In this document: piece after piece, positions 10,834 to 22,915 of the stretch
Layout of the letters: every line of letters begins with the position of its first letter
Numbering within the stretch: the first letter of the stretch is position 1
NCBI GenBank assembly: GCA_963580455.1
Contig: OY756967.1
Span: forward strand, 24,040,022-24,104,021
Length of the DNA: 64,000 bases
Reading direction: 5' to 3'
Source of the DNA: Euonymus europaeus
Taxonomy: Eukaryota; Streptophyta; Magnoliopsida; Celastrales; Celastraceae
Notes under the pieces: model-generated
Told to the model about the DNA's origin: nothing
The model's database searches: none
Seen by the model: only the letters and a program-made list of their open reading frames with translations
Made by a program: the position numbers and the translations under genes

Positions 10834-13803
10834 TGTAGTAAATCCACATTCTGTTAGTTTATGTTTAGTCTATCATTTTTTTCCAATAGAATATTTACGG
10901 ATACATTTCATGCGATCCGATTTATTTATTTATTTATGTTTGTTTGAAATTTGTTCTCGAATTTGTAATTCTTACATGAGGATTTGTAAATTCTTAATTT
11001 ACTTCAATGCCGCTTTGTGTAATTGTTTAAATTATGGAAATATATGGTTTCAACTCAAAAAATAACGAAGGTGGAATTCTTTGTCTTTCTTTGAGTTATA
11101 TTTCCATTTTTAATAATTTTATTTAATATTTGAATGTGACAGAAAATAGGAAATGCTTTAATTTAATATTTTGAATATGACGGAAAATCTAGCTGGGTAC
11201 GAAAAGGAAAAGGAGATCAACTGACGGTGCAAATTGAGAGTTGGCAAGGCAAGTGGCTTGACGTCACATGAAAGGCTCAAATGACGATTGTTGAAAGTGA
11301 TATCACATCAATTCAACGGGAAAAAAATCAAAAATCAAAAATCATTCAATGTAAATGAATTTAACGGCCGTGATTAATTCCGAAACAATACCATCAGGTC
11401 TGGACAATTAAATAGTACAATTTTATAATAAGATAGTGATTAGTTTATAATCAAAGAAGTGTTGTTACTCGTGAGCCGTTCAATTGGGTCAAACTTCTAG
11501 GCCCCTCACCAAGTTGGACCTACCATTAGGGTCAAGTTGGCCCAATAACCTAAAAGGCTTGGTTCATTGATTGGCTCAGTAGTCAGTAGCACACAAGGAC
11601 AATCATTCTACGCCGTGAAAACATGGCTCGGTGCCCACCCCACAGGCCACAACGCAGACAGGCTGGCTCATTGGTTGCGGCACTCTAATGACATTTGTGT
11701 TCTCCAATTAATTTCTATACATTATCTTGCCTAAAATACTTTTTTTTATACCACTTTTAGCTGTTTTATATGGTAAAAATCATAAAATTCAGTGCCTAAC
11801 AAGAGCAACTTGACTTAAAAAATAAGTTTGGATACTCGGTTGATTAAATAAAAATTAGTTGTCTGGAACATTGGATCCAAGAAAAATATGTCAGGTGATG
11901 CAATAGCAGAGAGGGAATTTTATTGAATAATATTACATTATTACTTGATAATTCGACTGGGAAATAGTGAAAAAAAAGACCAGAGAGTCACTCTCTATTG
12001 CAATAAGGACTCAATCCTTACTAAACAACTTATCATCCCCTTCTCCTACTACTAACTTAAATAAGAAATAGAAATAAGTAACCGTTGCTCTTAGTCACAG
12101 TTTGCTTCACTAATCATTAAGTGATGTGAAATCACATAATGGTCTCCATGAATTGCGTGGCCATTGACAACTTTTCAAATTGCTCGAGCCATGCTATTAC
12201 CAAGAATAACAACGTTGATGTTTTGCTGAATTAATTGTGGCGATTTCTCCAAATTAGGTCCCCAAATCCAAATCAGATAAAATATTGTGTTCACTAATTT
12301 CTCCCTGTCGTTTTCTTATTGTCCATGTACGACGCCATTTGCACCAACAGGTCTCTAGGAAATTGGTGCATTCACATAGCTTTTTTTTAAAAAAATAAAA
12401 TTTTCATGGCTTAGCGATCAGCTTATCAATAAATATACAATGGATTATTCTAGGATCACTCCACACAATATACTGCATGCAGTACAATCATAGTCACACT
12501 TAATCTCAACGCACTTCCTCGTCTCGACATTTGATCGAGCAAGCTATCACTCTTTGGCTCAGCCCTCAGCCTTCTTTAGTTAGCGATATAACTCAATAGT
12601 CGCAGTATACGTAAATTTGTATACAATATGTCGGACAACGCACGATCAATAAGCTAATATGTGAGAACTCATCACGGATAGCTCGGATGGCAATCGTGTG
12701 TAATATTTCAGATGAGTCTCGAATTCGGGCCTCCCAGTCCATTTTCCTTTACTAACAAAAATTTTGAGCTAATATGTTGCAAAAACATGGTGGAATTACC
12801 ACAAGTGCATGCGTCTTATCCCTTCAATTATGTGTTCGTTCAATTGCTATTAATCTCAGCCTCAAATCACTCTCACTGGCTCGCTACTACAGAAATGGAA
12901 AGAACAACGATAAAAAATAAATATGATGGAACGTATTTTCACTATTTTGTATAACTGGTGTCTGGGGCCTCTGGGCTTTCTTCGCTTAATAGACGAATAT
13001 GGGCAAAAGGCGGGACGAGACAGGGCTGGCGTCAAGACTCTTATCGTTGTTGGCTTTGAAACAAACAATTAAATCACATGGGCTGCAGTTTGGACAATGA
13101 CTTGTAGACGCCAATGCCCCGCCAATTTCCTTATCTCCCATCCAATCGATTCTCCCATTCTGGGCTTTCTTTTTTCTTCTATTAATTCGATACCTTTGTT
13201 TTTTTCTTCTTCTTATTTGTTCCTTTTTTTTTCATTTGTTTTAAAGTTATAGTAACTAGGTTTCTGCATAAATATTACAACATATGTATATATCGTGAGT
13301 GGCGAATTTATAAAATAATCTTAGAGGGGTCTTGATCATTGACATAGTTCGAAATTTATAGGACGAAAGCTAAAGGGTGGATGGGGTTCGGACGCATCGT
13401 TTCCGGATTTTTTTTAAGGATATTTATTGAAAATGATAGCAATCTAAGCTTAGGATATGATTTCATCACTAAATTGATATGCAATGAGCTTGATTATATG
13501 TGTTTGATGGCTGTATCCAAGACCGATTTTTAATTTGAACATGTAATTCTTATTACGGAGTTACAAGGATATTATGGTAAAATCGAGACTGAAAATATCG
13601 GAGTGGAGTGGTCGAGTCTATCAATTAGTTCGACATGTAAGTCGCCATTTTCGCCGACTAATGGTCGATTGGGGCAGCTTGATTGTGCCTTTGCAATCAA
13701 TTTGACACACACCATCAAGTACCCTAGCACATATGTTAGGCCATTCAAGTCCATACAAATATATAAGCCTGTGAATATTGACAATTAGAGAGAGAAAATA
13801 TTA

Positions 13804-13910
13804 AGCATGCGTTTGGATGAGAGTATGAGTGATAGAGTATACTTTCTCGTAAAGCGTAAAAGCTGAGAGTGTCTGAGACTATGGGTGACAGACTCTCATC
13901 CAAACACCCC
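13804..13910. mobile_element. Tourist-like MITE, about 107 bp
   Basis: The ends are inverted repeats with the core GTTTGGATGAGAGT (left) and ACTCTCATCCAAAC (right). TTA is present immediately outside both ends (13801-13803 and 13911-13913). TTA target duplications and a GTTTGG-type terminus fit PIF/Harbinger-derived Tourist elements. It has no coding capacity. Confidence 0.65.
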
Positions 13911-14383
13911 TTAGGGTGTATATGCATATCTGATGGTTCGGCCATAGGTGACTAGGGTGAGTGGGCCTGTTAGATGATGGATGTCACGCACTACAAATTC
14001 TCTTTGGACTCGGCCCATCATTTTAACATTTTTAAATGGGCTGTAGAAATAAATCAATCTCAGGCTCTCAGCCCAAGAGCTTATTTGTCTACTCAAAGAA
14101 TCAAGATAATACAAGTTCGTCGTAAACTAATTTTTGGCCCAGCCCATAGTATTGCAAGCGCGCCACGCACTTCGAAATCTCCCTCTAAAGTCTCAACATA
14201 TGGCGGGAGGCGAATTTGATGCGGTTTCACATTCGCGCTAAAAGACACGCCCATCACAATTTCTTTATACCAGGTTCTGCAAAATTCATCTCCAACCGAG
14301 GTTTCTCCATAAAAACTCTGCAAATTTTCTGAATCCCAACACACTTCAATTAATCCTGCGCAGAAGCTCCGAGTCTCTACGAA
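13911..14383 (+). promoter_or_regulatory. CDC6 promoter region with site II motifs
   Basis: At least six TGGGCY/RGCCCA motifs lie at about 13962, 14012, 14037, 14070, 14137 and 14141. TCP-bound site II elements are common in promoters of proliferation genes. The E2F-type site at 14231 adds to this picture. I see no clear TATA box. Confidence 0.5.
14231..14238 (+). promoter_or_regulatory. Putative E2F-binding site upstream of CDC6
   Basis: ATTCGCGC matches the plant E2F consensus WTTSSCSS exactly and lies about 150 bases before the CDC6 start codon. CDC6 is a known E2F target in plants, so G1/S control is a reasonable inference. A single eight-base match can also arise by chance. Confidence 0.5.
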
Positions 14384-17300
14384 ATGCCGACCATCGCCGG
14401 GATCAATTCGTCTCCGGTGAAGGAGAGCACTGCCATCAAATCCGAGATTGTCAGATCCAAATCTACTGGCATTACTCCTCAGAAGAGGAGATTGAGATCT
14501 AATTCAATGGTGACACAGGAGAACCAGATATCCACTCCGACGAAATGGAAATCTCCTCGCCGTTGTGACAAGTCGAGCCCCAACGGTCCTCCAAAAGTGA
14601 GTTTAATTATGTTCATTTTGCTTTTAACGATTCGTTCGTTTGGCATCATATTTTCGGAGTCTCTCAGTCAGTCAGTCTTCTCATTTAATTGTACCTCGCA
14701 TCGTTAAGATAGTAATGAAAATGGAGCGAAATTTATTAGACTGGAAAATCAAATGTCTGTTAGTGGATTTTTTTTTGTAAGTGAAATTGAAAATGTGGAA
14801 CATTAGATGTGCATATGCCCTCAGCAATTGATCTATTGTTGCGAGGAAAATTAACAAAAGCATATTTGTCTTGTGAATCAAGCATGATATGATATAATCT
14901 TAATCTTCTTTGTGTGCAGGAATTGAATATTGATTCTAGAAAAAGTCTCGGCAGAATACAGAATTCACCAGCAAAGCAAATTCCAAGTTTAGATGTCAAG
15001 TCGAATTGGAATCCCAGAGGCAAGCTTCAGTCACAGTATTATGTGTTGCTTCAAATTGTTTGTCGATCCTTTTTTGTATGAAGATTTCATTTAATTGCAG
15101 ACATGGATCAAACGAGTGCCGTCAAAAAGGCACTGCACTTATCAATTACTCCACCATCTGTTGTTTGCCGTGAAGATGAGCAGAGAAGGATTTTGGAGTT
15201 TTGCAAGACTTCTATACAATGGGAGAAGGCTGGAAGTATGTACATATGTGGATGCCCGGGGACTGGAAAATCATTATCCATGGAGAAAGTGAGACAGCAA
15301 GTAGTTGACTGGACAAAAGAGGTAAGATCATTTACTTCTTAGATACGAAATGATTGTTGCTGCACCATTTATGCAGAATTGTTAAGAATGAGGTTGAAAT
15401 ATTGTCTTGATTATTTTCAATAACACACTGTGAACTTACCAGAAAAAGAAAAAGGAAAAAAGTATATGAAGTTGAATTTGTGTTAAAAGTGTGTTGTTCA
15501 TATCGCGAGTTAAGGCTTTGAGACATTCCATATGTAGGCTCTGGTCTTTATTTTGGTGTACTAATAGAAGCTTCAGAATTTACAAATCCATGAGGAAAAT
15601 CCATTTTATGGACTCTGGCAAAGTGTCGTATTAGTATATTGATTTTCTGATGCTGAATGCATAACCTCACCGAGTATAATATTTGCCGATTCTTCTTCTA
15701 ACGCGAAATTTTGTTCTCTATGCCAGGCAAGTTTGCAGTCACCGGATGTACTGACCATTACTTGTACATCGCTAACAAATACAAGTGAAATTTTCACTAA
15801 GGTAATGAAAGGATTATGAATTGTTTTTACTCTTTTAGCCTGCCGAATGTTTTTGAACAAAGGTTTACTGATTCTTAAATGCTGATTGCTTGCCAGATAC
15901 TAAGTAATAACCAATTAAGAAAGGAAATCAACTGTTCTACCTCACCTCTTCAACATCTCCAGAATCTGTACTCTCACAAACTGCAGTCATCTGGCTCGAA
16001 AATGATGTAAGAATCATATTCTCAATCCAAAACGAGGAGAAAAATTTATATCGTTGCGCTTGTGTGTGTTATTGACTAACTTTTACTTTGTCAGGCTAAT
16101 TATTGCTGATGAGTTGGATTATTTAATCACTAAAGACCGGGCTGTCCTCCATGATCTGTTCATGCTCACAACTTTACCGTTCTCTAGATGTATACTTATA
16201 GGTACTCTCTTTTTTGCAATTTTCTCATTCATGATCCTGGCACATTTCTCAGTCTTATTTTATTATAATGTTATTTTGCACAAATTCATGAATCGGTTCT
16301 ATAAATTATTCTTTTCTTTTGCAGGAATTGCAAATGCCATAGATCTAGCAGATCGTTTTCTTCCAAGACTTAATGCTTTACAATGTGAGTTCACTGCAAT
16401 GCTCTCACTAGCTACATTTGCTCATGAATTATCTTCCGATGACTTTCACTTATTTAACATTATTAAGCATTCTGTGGAGGATCGACTTACCATCTGGTTC
16501 CTTGCTCTCTTCTAGGTAAACCTTTGATCGTGACATTTCGGGCCTATTCTAAGGATCAAATTCTCAGAATACTTCAGGAGAGGCTCATGGTAAATTTTCC
16601 CGTGTCAACTCATATTAGGATCTCTTTAAATTGCTTTTATATGTATTCTGAGGCATGAATTGAAATACTAGGTTCTGAGCTTGAACTATGATCAAATCAA
16701 ATAATTCCCAGATGTTAGCAATAATTTTTTTTAGATTTCAATAGTGACAGGATATTTGCTTGTCATTAATGTTGGATGTTGTTTTCTTTTTCACCCAGGC
16801 ATTTCCTTTCATTGTTTTTCAACCTCAAGCGTTGGAACTCTGTGCAAGAGTGAGTCATTAAGATATTAATTTCAGCATCCATTCAATGTTTTTTGTTGTT
16901 TTCAGTTAATGTCTTGTAGTTAGATGCTGACCATTAAAGATTTAACAGAAAGTTGCCGCAATCTCTGGAGATATGCGGAAAGCTCTTAGTATCTGCAGGT
17001 CAGTTTTCTTTTCTTTTTATCCTCTCTTTCTTAGTTTAAATTCTGTACTATATCTATAAGATTTCCTTCTCTTTCATTCTGGTTAACCGTTTCATCAAGC
17101 TGTAAGGCTGCAGTTGAAACTTTTCAAATCTGATAAGACCCGTGATTCTATTCTATACCAGGAGCGCAATTGAGATGCTTGAAGCAGAGCTGAGAGAAAC
17201 TGCAACCAAGATGATTTCATCATCAGCGGAGGAGTCCTTTGATCAACAAACAACTATGGCTCCTGAATCCCTTCAACTGCAAGAACAACATAGTGTTGTA

Positions 17301-18122
17301 AGTTCTCCCGTTATTCTTAAATGCTTATAGGCATATATTTAAGAGTTTTCATATAACTTAGGAGTTAATGAACATGATGCAGGTCGGGTTTGACCACATG
17401 GCTCTTGCCTTGTCAAGAACATACAAATCACCGGTAGTGGAAACAATACAGTCACTTCCTCAACACCAGCAGGTAAGTTTGTCTAGCCATGATTCTCAAA
17501 TGCTGTTGTATGCTATTTACTTTGCTCTGGAGTGAAGTTTTACATGTTGTTACTTCTACTGCAGATTATACTTTGCTCTGCTGTGAAGTTTTTCCGTGGA
17601 AGAAAGAAAGACACAACTTTGGCAGAGGTTAGTTTTGTTTCCATTGCCAGCAACAATAACGTCAAAAGCATGTGATGATTTTGTTTCTGCTTTCCAAACT
17701 TATTATTACATGGATGCAGCTTAATAAATCGTACATGAACGTCTGCAAGTCAACTTTGATACCACCAGTTGGAATCATGGAATTTTCAAGCATGTGCTGG
17801 GTTTTGAATGACCAGGTATTAAATTCATTACCAGGAAATAACTCCACCTTGTCAAAACGACTTCGATTAGAATTGTGAGGCATATATTTCAATATGCAGG
17901 GGCTCCTAAAGTTGGGACAGGCTCGTGAAGATAAATTGAAAAGAGTAACGTTAATAGTAGATGAGGCTGACATCAGTTTTGCAATGCAGGTACTAATCGC
18001 TACTTATCAAATCTCCTATAGAGAATCAAGAATCATGACTAATTCTCCCCCTTTGACAGTTACTTTGTTTCTGCATTTGTTTGACACAGGGAAGTAGATT
18101 TTTCCGGAATTGTCTTCTGTAG
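14384..18122 (+). CDS. CDC6: Cell division control protein 6 (CDC6), AAA+ replication licensing ATPase
   Basis: There are 16 exons: 14384-14596, 14920-15019, 15101-15321, 15727-15801, 15897-16006, 16095-16201, 16325-16384, 16516-16589, 16799-16849, 16949-16998, 17162-17297, 17383-17472, 17565-17627, 17720-17815, 17900-17989 and 18090-18122. They give 522 aa, the usual length for plant CDC6. All phases agree. Intron 2 (15020-15100) is of GC-AG type. The Walker A motif GCPGTGKS is at about residues 155-162 and Walker B LIIADELD at about 241-248. The end has the family ending RFFRNCLL. CDC6 acts with ORC and CDT1 in the nucleus to load MCM helicase at origins in G1. The first 90 residues hold five S/T-P-x-K/R sites (near 10, 31, 51, 57 and 87) and an RRL motif at 35-37, which suggests cyclin/CDK control. 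Confidence 0.95.
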
Positions 18123-18961
18123 TTTTGTGCATACATACAAGTAACTCCCAAATGGGCTGCACGGGAACAAATCTGGATGCATTCCCAGCTCAAATTTTCT
18201 ACATTTACAGTTATTTTTAGATCATGTTTCAGGCTATAGTTTATTTTCTCTTTGTGCCATTAAAAAAATGTCTTGCTCGCTTTAGGTTAGGAGAAATAAA
18301 AATAAAGGCGAATATAGAACGATAAAAATATTTTCTTTATTTTTCTAGCAATGCTTCGATTAATAAAAAAAAATTAGTTCATTTTTTACTTTATGTTGAA
18401 ACGGAAACACTTTATATTAATAACGGGCCTGGACATGATTTTAAACTCTCAAGTTTGGACAAAGCCTCGACCCATCGACTTAATTAACCTCGTCCAACTC
18501 GAAGCCTGGGATGACCCTAACGGATCACTTAGCCCATGATCAAAGTCTACTACTTGTGATTGAGTTGAGAGGATAGAAAAGAGGTGCTGGTGTTATTTTC
18601 CTGTCTGTTACGAGGAACTTAGCACACGTGGAAAGGGAAGTAAACGGGAAGAAAATAGTGGAGAAAATATTTGGATAACACACCCCTTTATTTCTTCGAA
18701 ACCAGACTTCTTATAAGTCAAACAAAAACTAATAGATGCATAACTGAAGGGAAACGTGAAATTAATAGATGCATAACTGGAGGGAAACGTGAATACTAGT
18801 GCAAAACTAACAGATGCATAACTGAAGGGAGATGTGCATGCAAAATATAAAAAACACGTACGAGTCCAAAAAAGGTAGATGCCACATTTAGTAGACTTGC
18901 ACCAAATTGCATGCACACATACATATATCAATCCATGATGCATACTTCTTCCTACGACAAC
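18123..18961. other. Intergenic between the 3' ends of CDC6 and RPP0
   Basis: The two genes converge here. The region holds their 3' UTRs and a three-copy short tandem repeat at 18726-18836. I see nothing else. Confidence 0.55.
18726..18836. repeat. Three-copy tandem repeat, unit about 36-42 bp
   Basis: The core ATAGATGCATAACTG plus GAGGGAAACGTG recurs near 18730, 18764 and 18810 with a few substitutions. It makes a repetitive reading frame on the minus strand, which I regard as an artefact. Confidence 0.75.
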
Positions 18962-21913
18962 TCAATCAAACAAACCAGAAACAAAATCGTCCTGATCTGA
19001 TTCTTCTTCTGGTTCGTCCTTCTTTTCTTCCTCCTTGGAAGCAGCTGGGGCAACAGCAGAGCTAGCAGAAGCGGCTGGAGCAAATGCAGCAGCAAATTTG
19101 CTTGGATCCTGTAATTGTTTGTAGTTCAAAATGAGTCTGCCAGAAATAACATTTCAAATGGATCAATAAGACAAATATCAAGTGACGATTCAAAAGGAAA
19201 CCTTCAAATACTCTTTCACTTTCTCTGCCTGTTTGAATGTGTACTCTGTTTCCACTGAAATAGCGAGAACATTCTTGTAGGCATTGGTGAACATGTGAGG
19301 AGCAGCAGCAAGAGCTGGGTATGAGAGGGCCAGAGATAGGGAAGAAACCATTGAGAGCCCTGATACAAACTTCTCGGCAAGATGGTCTTCTGTGAGATCA
19401 AGCACTTCAGGATCAAAAACTGATCCATTATCATAAACAGATTGCACAACAAGTGAGTATGAGAATGGTCGTATCCCCAGCTTAGAGAGAAGGGCTGACT
19501 CGGATGAGCCCACCTTGTCACCCTTCTTAATCAGCTCCACATGAGTAATGATTTCCACTGTACCCTTGTTAATCTTGGTTGGGATGTTGAGCACCTAAAA
19601 ATGCAAATTTAAGAATAGAACCGAAATAAAAAGTACAAATTAAGGTTAAATGATGAAGGGAATTGTGAAAACCTGGAAGAAAGAAGTCTGGGAGGGATCT
19701 AGGCCTGTATTTCCGGGCGGAACAACAACATCAATTGGAGCAACAAGACCAACACGGGCTGGGGCACCAACCTGTAATATTATTATTAAGGTAGGCAATG
19801 TTACAATGGTCATGAAGTCATGGATCTTCAGTTTGCAACTTTGCATGCAAGATAAATATAAAATGAACTTGCAGCAGGATTAATTTCTAATCCATCAAAT
19901 ATTCATGTTCAAGATAACTTCTACAAGTGTATGAAATGCATTAATGAATTATCATATATATACACGAATGAATAAGCGCTCACTACAACAGAGAACTCAG
20001 TGTTGACACAATAAATTACTGCGTTAATAACTGATGCCGTAATTTTATACGCGGCCCTTTCTGTAAAACATCATCAATTATAAATTTACGGCGCTTTGGT
20101 AACCGCCGTTAAAAATGAAAAAAATGACATTATTTTTAGAGCAGGAATAAGTATTTCGATGCGTAAAGCGCCGTTGTTTACAATATGTACGGTGCTTATA
20201 TACAAGAGCCATAAGAATACAAAAATTTACGGCGTTTTATATTTCAATTTAACGATGCTTGTGAAGCGCTGGTAAAATAAATTTTTGGATTTTTAAAATT
20301 ATATTTGTTTAATGCTTCCTTGTTTGTGTAATGTACAAGCAATCTCAAAATACAAAAGCAGCAAATCATTTGTTTTCAAACCAATAATTCAATAAATAGA
20401 TTGCATATATTAACCGTTTATTTTAAACGCCGTAAATTAGACGATGCTTTTTTAAAAAACGCTACACAAAAATAGCAGCGTCGACGCTTTTTAAAAGAGC
20501 GCAGGCGAGGAGTGTTGTTTTTTAATTCAATTCTTGTAGTGGCTTCCACAATCATCAAGCATATTAGGGAATTTTGGGAGCATATAAAAGGTGATCATAA
20601 AGTTAAGTAAAGAAATGCACCTAGTAAATCAAACAAACGGCAGTGTTTTGAAATAGAAAACCATAGATACAAGATTGATGAAAAATAACCAGCTATTTTA
20701 GAAAAATCAGCAATGCAAAGGGAAAAAAAAAAGGTATCTGCAGAAAAATTGGTACCAAATCTCAATTCCAATTTGGTATTTAGAGGTACCGTCCTCTTCC
20801 ATCAAAAAAAAAATGTTTAGCTGGAACATAAATTCGCAGATATTACACAATCTTACCTGAACTACAAAATATATGTGTTCATAAGTAAAAAGTATCAAAT
20901 GATCGACTAATATTGTATCAATATTTTACTATACCTTGTACTTGGCAAGCTCTTCTCGTACTTCCTTCAGATCACCCTTAGTGAAAATCAATCCAACATT
21001 CCCCTTAAATTCGGAAAATGGTTTAGATAGTTAGCATTTAGCAATGGTTAAATTACCAACAAAAATAATTTAGCAATGGTTAACGTCTAGGTTATTAAGA
21101 GTCAAAAAGTCACGGGATCACATAACTCCGCGTAAAGAAGCATTCTAAGGTAAAAAGAAAAAAAGAAAATGGCCAATTAAGCCATTAAATGCTGCGCCCT
21201 TGCAGGCAGTCTGGCTTTTACTTGCCTTCGCTGCGTTAGCAGAAACATTTTGTTCCATTCAATTAATTACCAACAACCGACTAAAAAAAAGGAACCGAAA
21301 AAGGAAACCATGCGAGAGTCAGATCATGCCACAAGAAAGATAAACCATAAAAGAGAACCTAGAAGGCTAGAAGTGCTTTCATAGTTTCATTACGAATGAT
21401 ATCCGGTTGCTTTAACAGCGAGCGATACTTTACCTTTCTTACCGTTTCTTGACTAACAAATTAATAGGAAGCGAACACATATAATATTCACATTATTTAT
21501 TTTCTCTCATGATTCGTTTTCGTTGAACGGTGATATGGCAAAAAATGGGGATCTAAAATATCCGACAAGGGGATTTTTCTCATAAGCAGATCCACACAAA
21601 ATTATCAAAGATTAATAGTCGTTAATGGAAAAGAAGACGATCGAAGAGGATATCATACAACGAGCAACTGAACAAGGTTGTTGAGAGCATTATTTCCGGT
21701 CCTCTCGGCATGCAGCCTGACAGTCCGCTTCATCATCGTGTTTTTACCCATCAGCAGCATCGAGTCGCCTCGTAAACCCTGTCGTATGGTCTGCATCTGA
21801 GTGGAACCAACATTATCGGCACCGACAATCAGGATCTGTGAGTACTCGTCCAGAAGACGGCAGAGTTTCTTGTCATAGTTGATCTTCTTATCAGCTTTCG
21901 AGGGCTTCGGCAT
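18962..21913 (-). CDS. RPP0: Large ribosomal subunit stalk protein P0 (uL10)
   Basis: Five exons, 21913-21659, 21003-20935, 19771-19673, 19594-19202 and 19108-18962, give 320 aa, normal for plant P0. The N-terminus ([21 protein letters not shown]) and the MGKNTMMKR and FTKGDL motifs are the rRNA-binding part of uL10. An Ala-rich hinge ([25 protein letters not shown]) and the acidic end [12 protein letters not shown] are the P-stalk tail, which recruits translation factors. P0 anchors P1/P2 heterodimers at the GTPase centre of the cytosolic ribosome. Intron 2 (20934-19772) holds a CACTA element. Upstream telo-boxes and GGGCCC motifs are usual for plant ribosomal protein genes. Confidence 0.96.
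19981..20541. mobile_element. Non-autonomous CACTA (En/Spm-type) element in RPP0 intron 2
   Basis: The left end is CACTACAAC and the right end is CTTGTAGTG, which are inverted CACTA termini. GCT flanks both ends (19978-19980 and 20542-20544), matching the 3-bp target duplication of this superfamily. The 561-bp interior lacks coding capacity but has many TTTACGGCG and GCGCTT-like motifs in both orientations. These resemble the subterminal transposase-binding repeats of CACTA elements. Confidence 0.88.
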
Positions 21914-21935
21914 TGTTGTGGAGAAGAAAACTGGG

Positions 21936-22013
21936 AAACCCTAGAGCGAGCGAAATGGGAGTGACAGTGGTTGCTAAAATTGAAACCCTAAAATAAGGTT
22001 GCATGGATTTATA
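21936..22013 (-). promoter_or_regulatory. RPP0 promoter elements: telo-boxes and TATA box
   Basis: AAACCCTA telo-boxes lie at 21936-21943 and 21983-21991 (plus-strand reading). TATAAAT on the minus strand lies at 22013-22007, about 95 bases above the ATG. GGGCCCA follows near 22054. Telo-box plus site II is the usual promoter signature of plant ribosomal protein genes. Confidence 0.7.
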
Positions 22014-22384
22014 GTGTGGGAGATATATGGCTTTTGGAGCTACAAATGGGTCCAAGTTTTTGAGGGCCCACGGAATCGTCGGATCGGTTTAGATGTTTGT
22101 GCCCAACATGCCTTTTTTTTGGGTCTGGGTATTTTCTCCCTTTCTAAAGTTTATTAATTGTCTCACTTATGACGGAGGAATACCTTGGTTACATTAAACA
22201 AAATAACAATCTCCAATAAACTGAAAATTGATAACAATACAAACAAAGACATGCTACGCCTGTATCCCCAAAACAACCTCCACTTCCACAATATGAGAAC
22301 TACCTCGAGAATTTCACCTCCTGGATCACACCAGACCAAAAGCTCTCCATGGAGAATTCCCCACCAAGACAAGCAAAAGAGTAA

Positions 22385-22600
22385 AGAATACATGCCTTGC
22401 ACCAGCCAAAGAAAGGCCAGTAGGATGCCATGTAAACTCTCTCTCAACATGCTTAAAGATAATAAAATACATGCCTTACACCAGCCATTTTAAGAAAGCC
22501 AGTAGGATGCCATGCAATATATATCTTTGATCTCCAAGCAAAAGACTCAAATACATGCCTTACACCAGCCATCAATGACCAGTAGGTAGCCGAGTAATCA
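22385..22600. repeat. Three tandem repeats of about 80 bp in the LINE 3' UTR
   Basis: The string AATACATGCCTTRCACCAGCC followed by CCAGTAGG recurs starting near 22387, 22466 and 22549. The spacers diverge. Confidence 0.75.
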
Positions 22601-22779
22601 AAAAAGAAAATGACCTTTCTTCAACCAGCTAACCACAAGCAGCAAACTATACCAAACAGCAAACTACTAAAGTAACCAATTGAAATAAAGCAAACAAAAA
22701 CCAGCCGCCAAAGATGACCAATATTGAGCCAAAGCTATTAGAAGTCAACAAGTAGAATATAATTCAAAAGAAAGGCCCC

Positions 22780-22915
22780 AGCCAGCAACACGCCACAACC
22801 AACTCAACAGCAGTAACCAACAACTGATCAGAACCAGATGAGGCCGCAGCCAGCAACACACAGAAGCAACTCAACAGCAGTAACCAAAGACTGAACAGAA
22901 TCAGATGAGGTAGCT
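22780..22915. repeat. Two tandem repeats of about 68 bp in the LINE 3' UTR
   Basis: GCCAGCAACAC, then AACTCAACAGCAGTAACCAA, then CAGATGAGG appear twice, the second copy starting near 22850. The copies differ by a handful of bases. Confidence 0.75.

Larger units (their letters stand above)
9192..13803. other. Gene-poor intergenic region
   Basis: I find no gene. The region holds a GGGTCAT-based degenerate repeat (9966-10147), an (AT)n run (10621-10642) and a small tandem duplication (10684-10833). The rest, including 10850-13790, shows no recognisable coding or transposon structure. The many short frames look random. Confidence 0.5.

Noticed and set aside
18608..18943. Minus-strand frame with repeated SYAS and FTFP residues
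   Set aside because: It is a translation of a short three-copy DNA repeat between two convergent genes.
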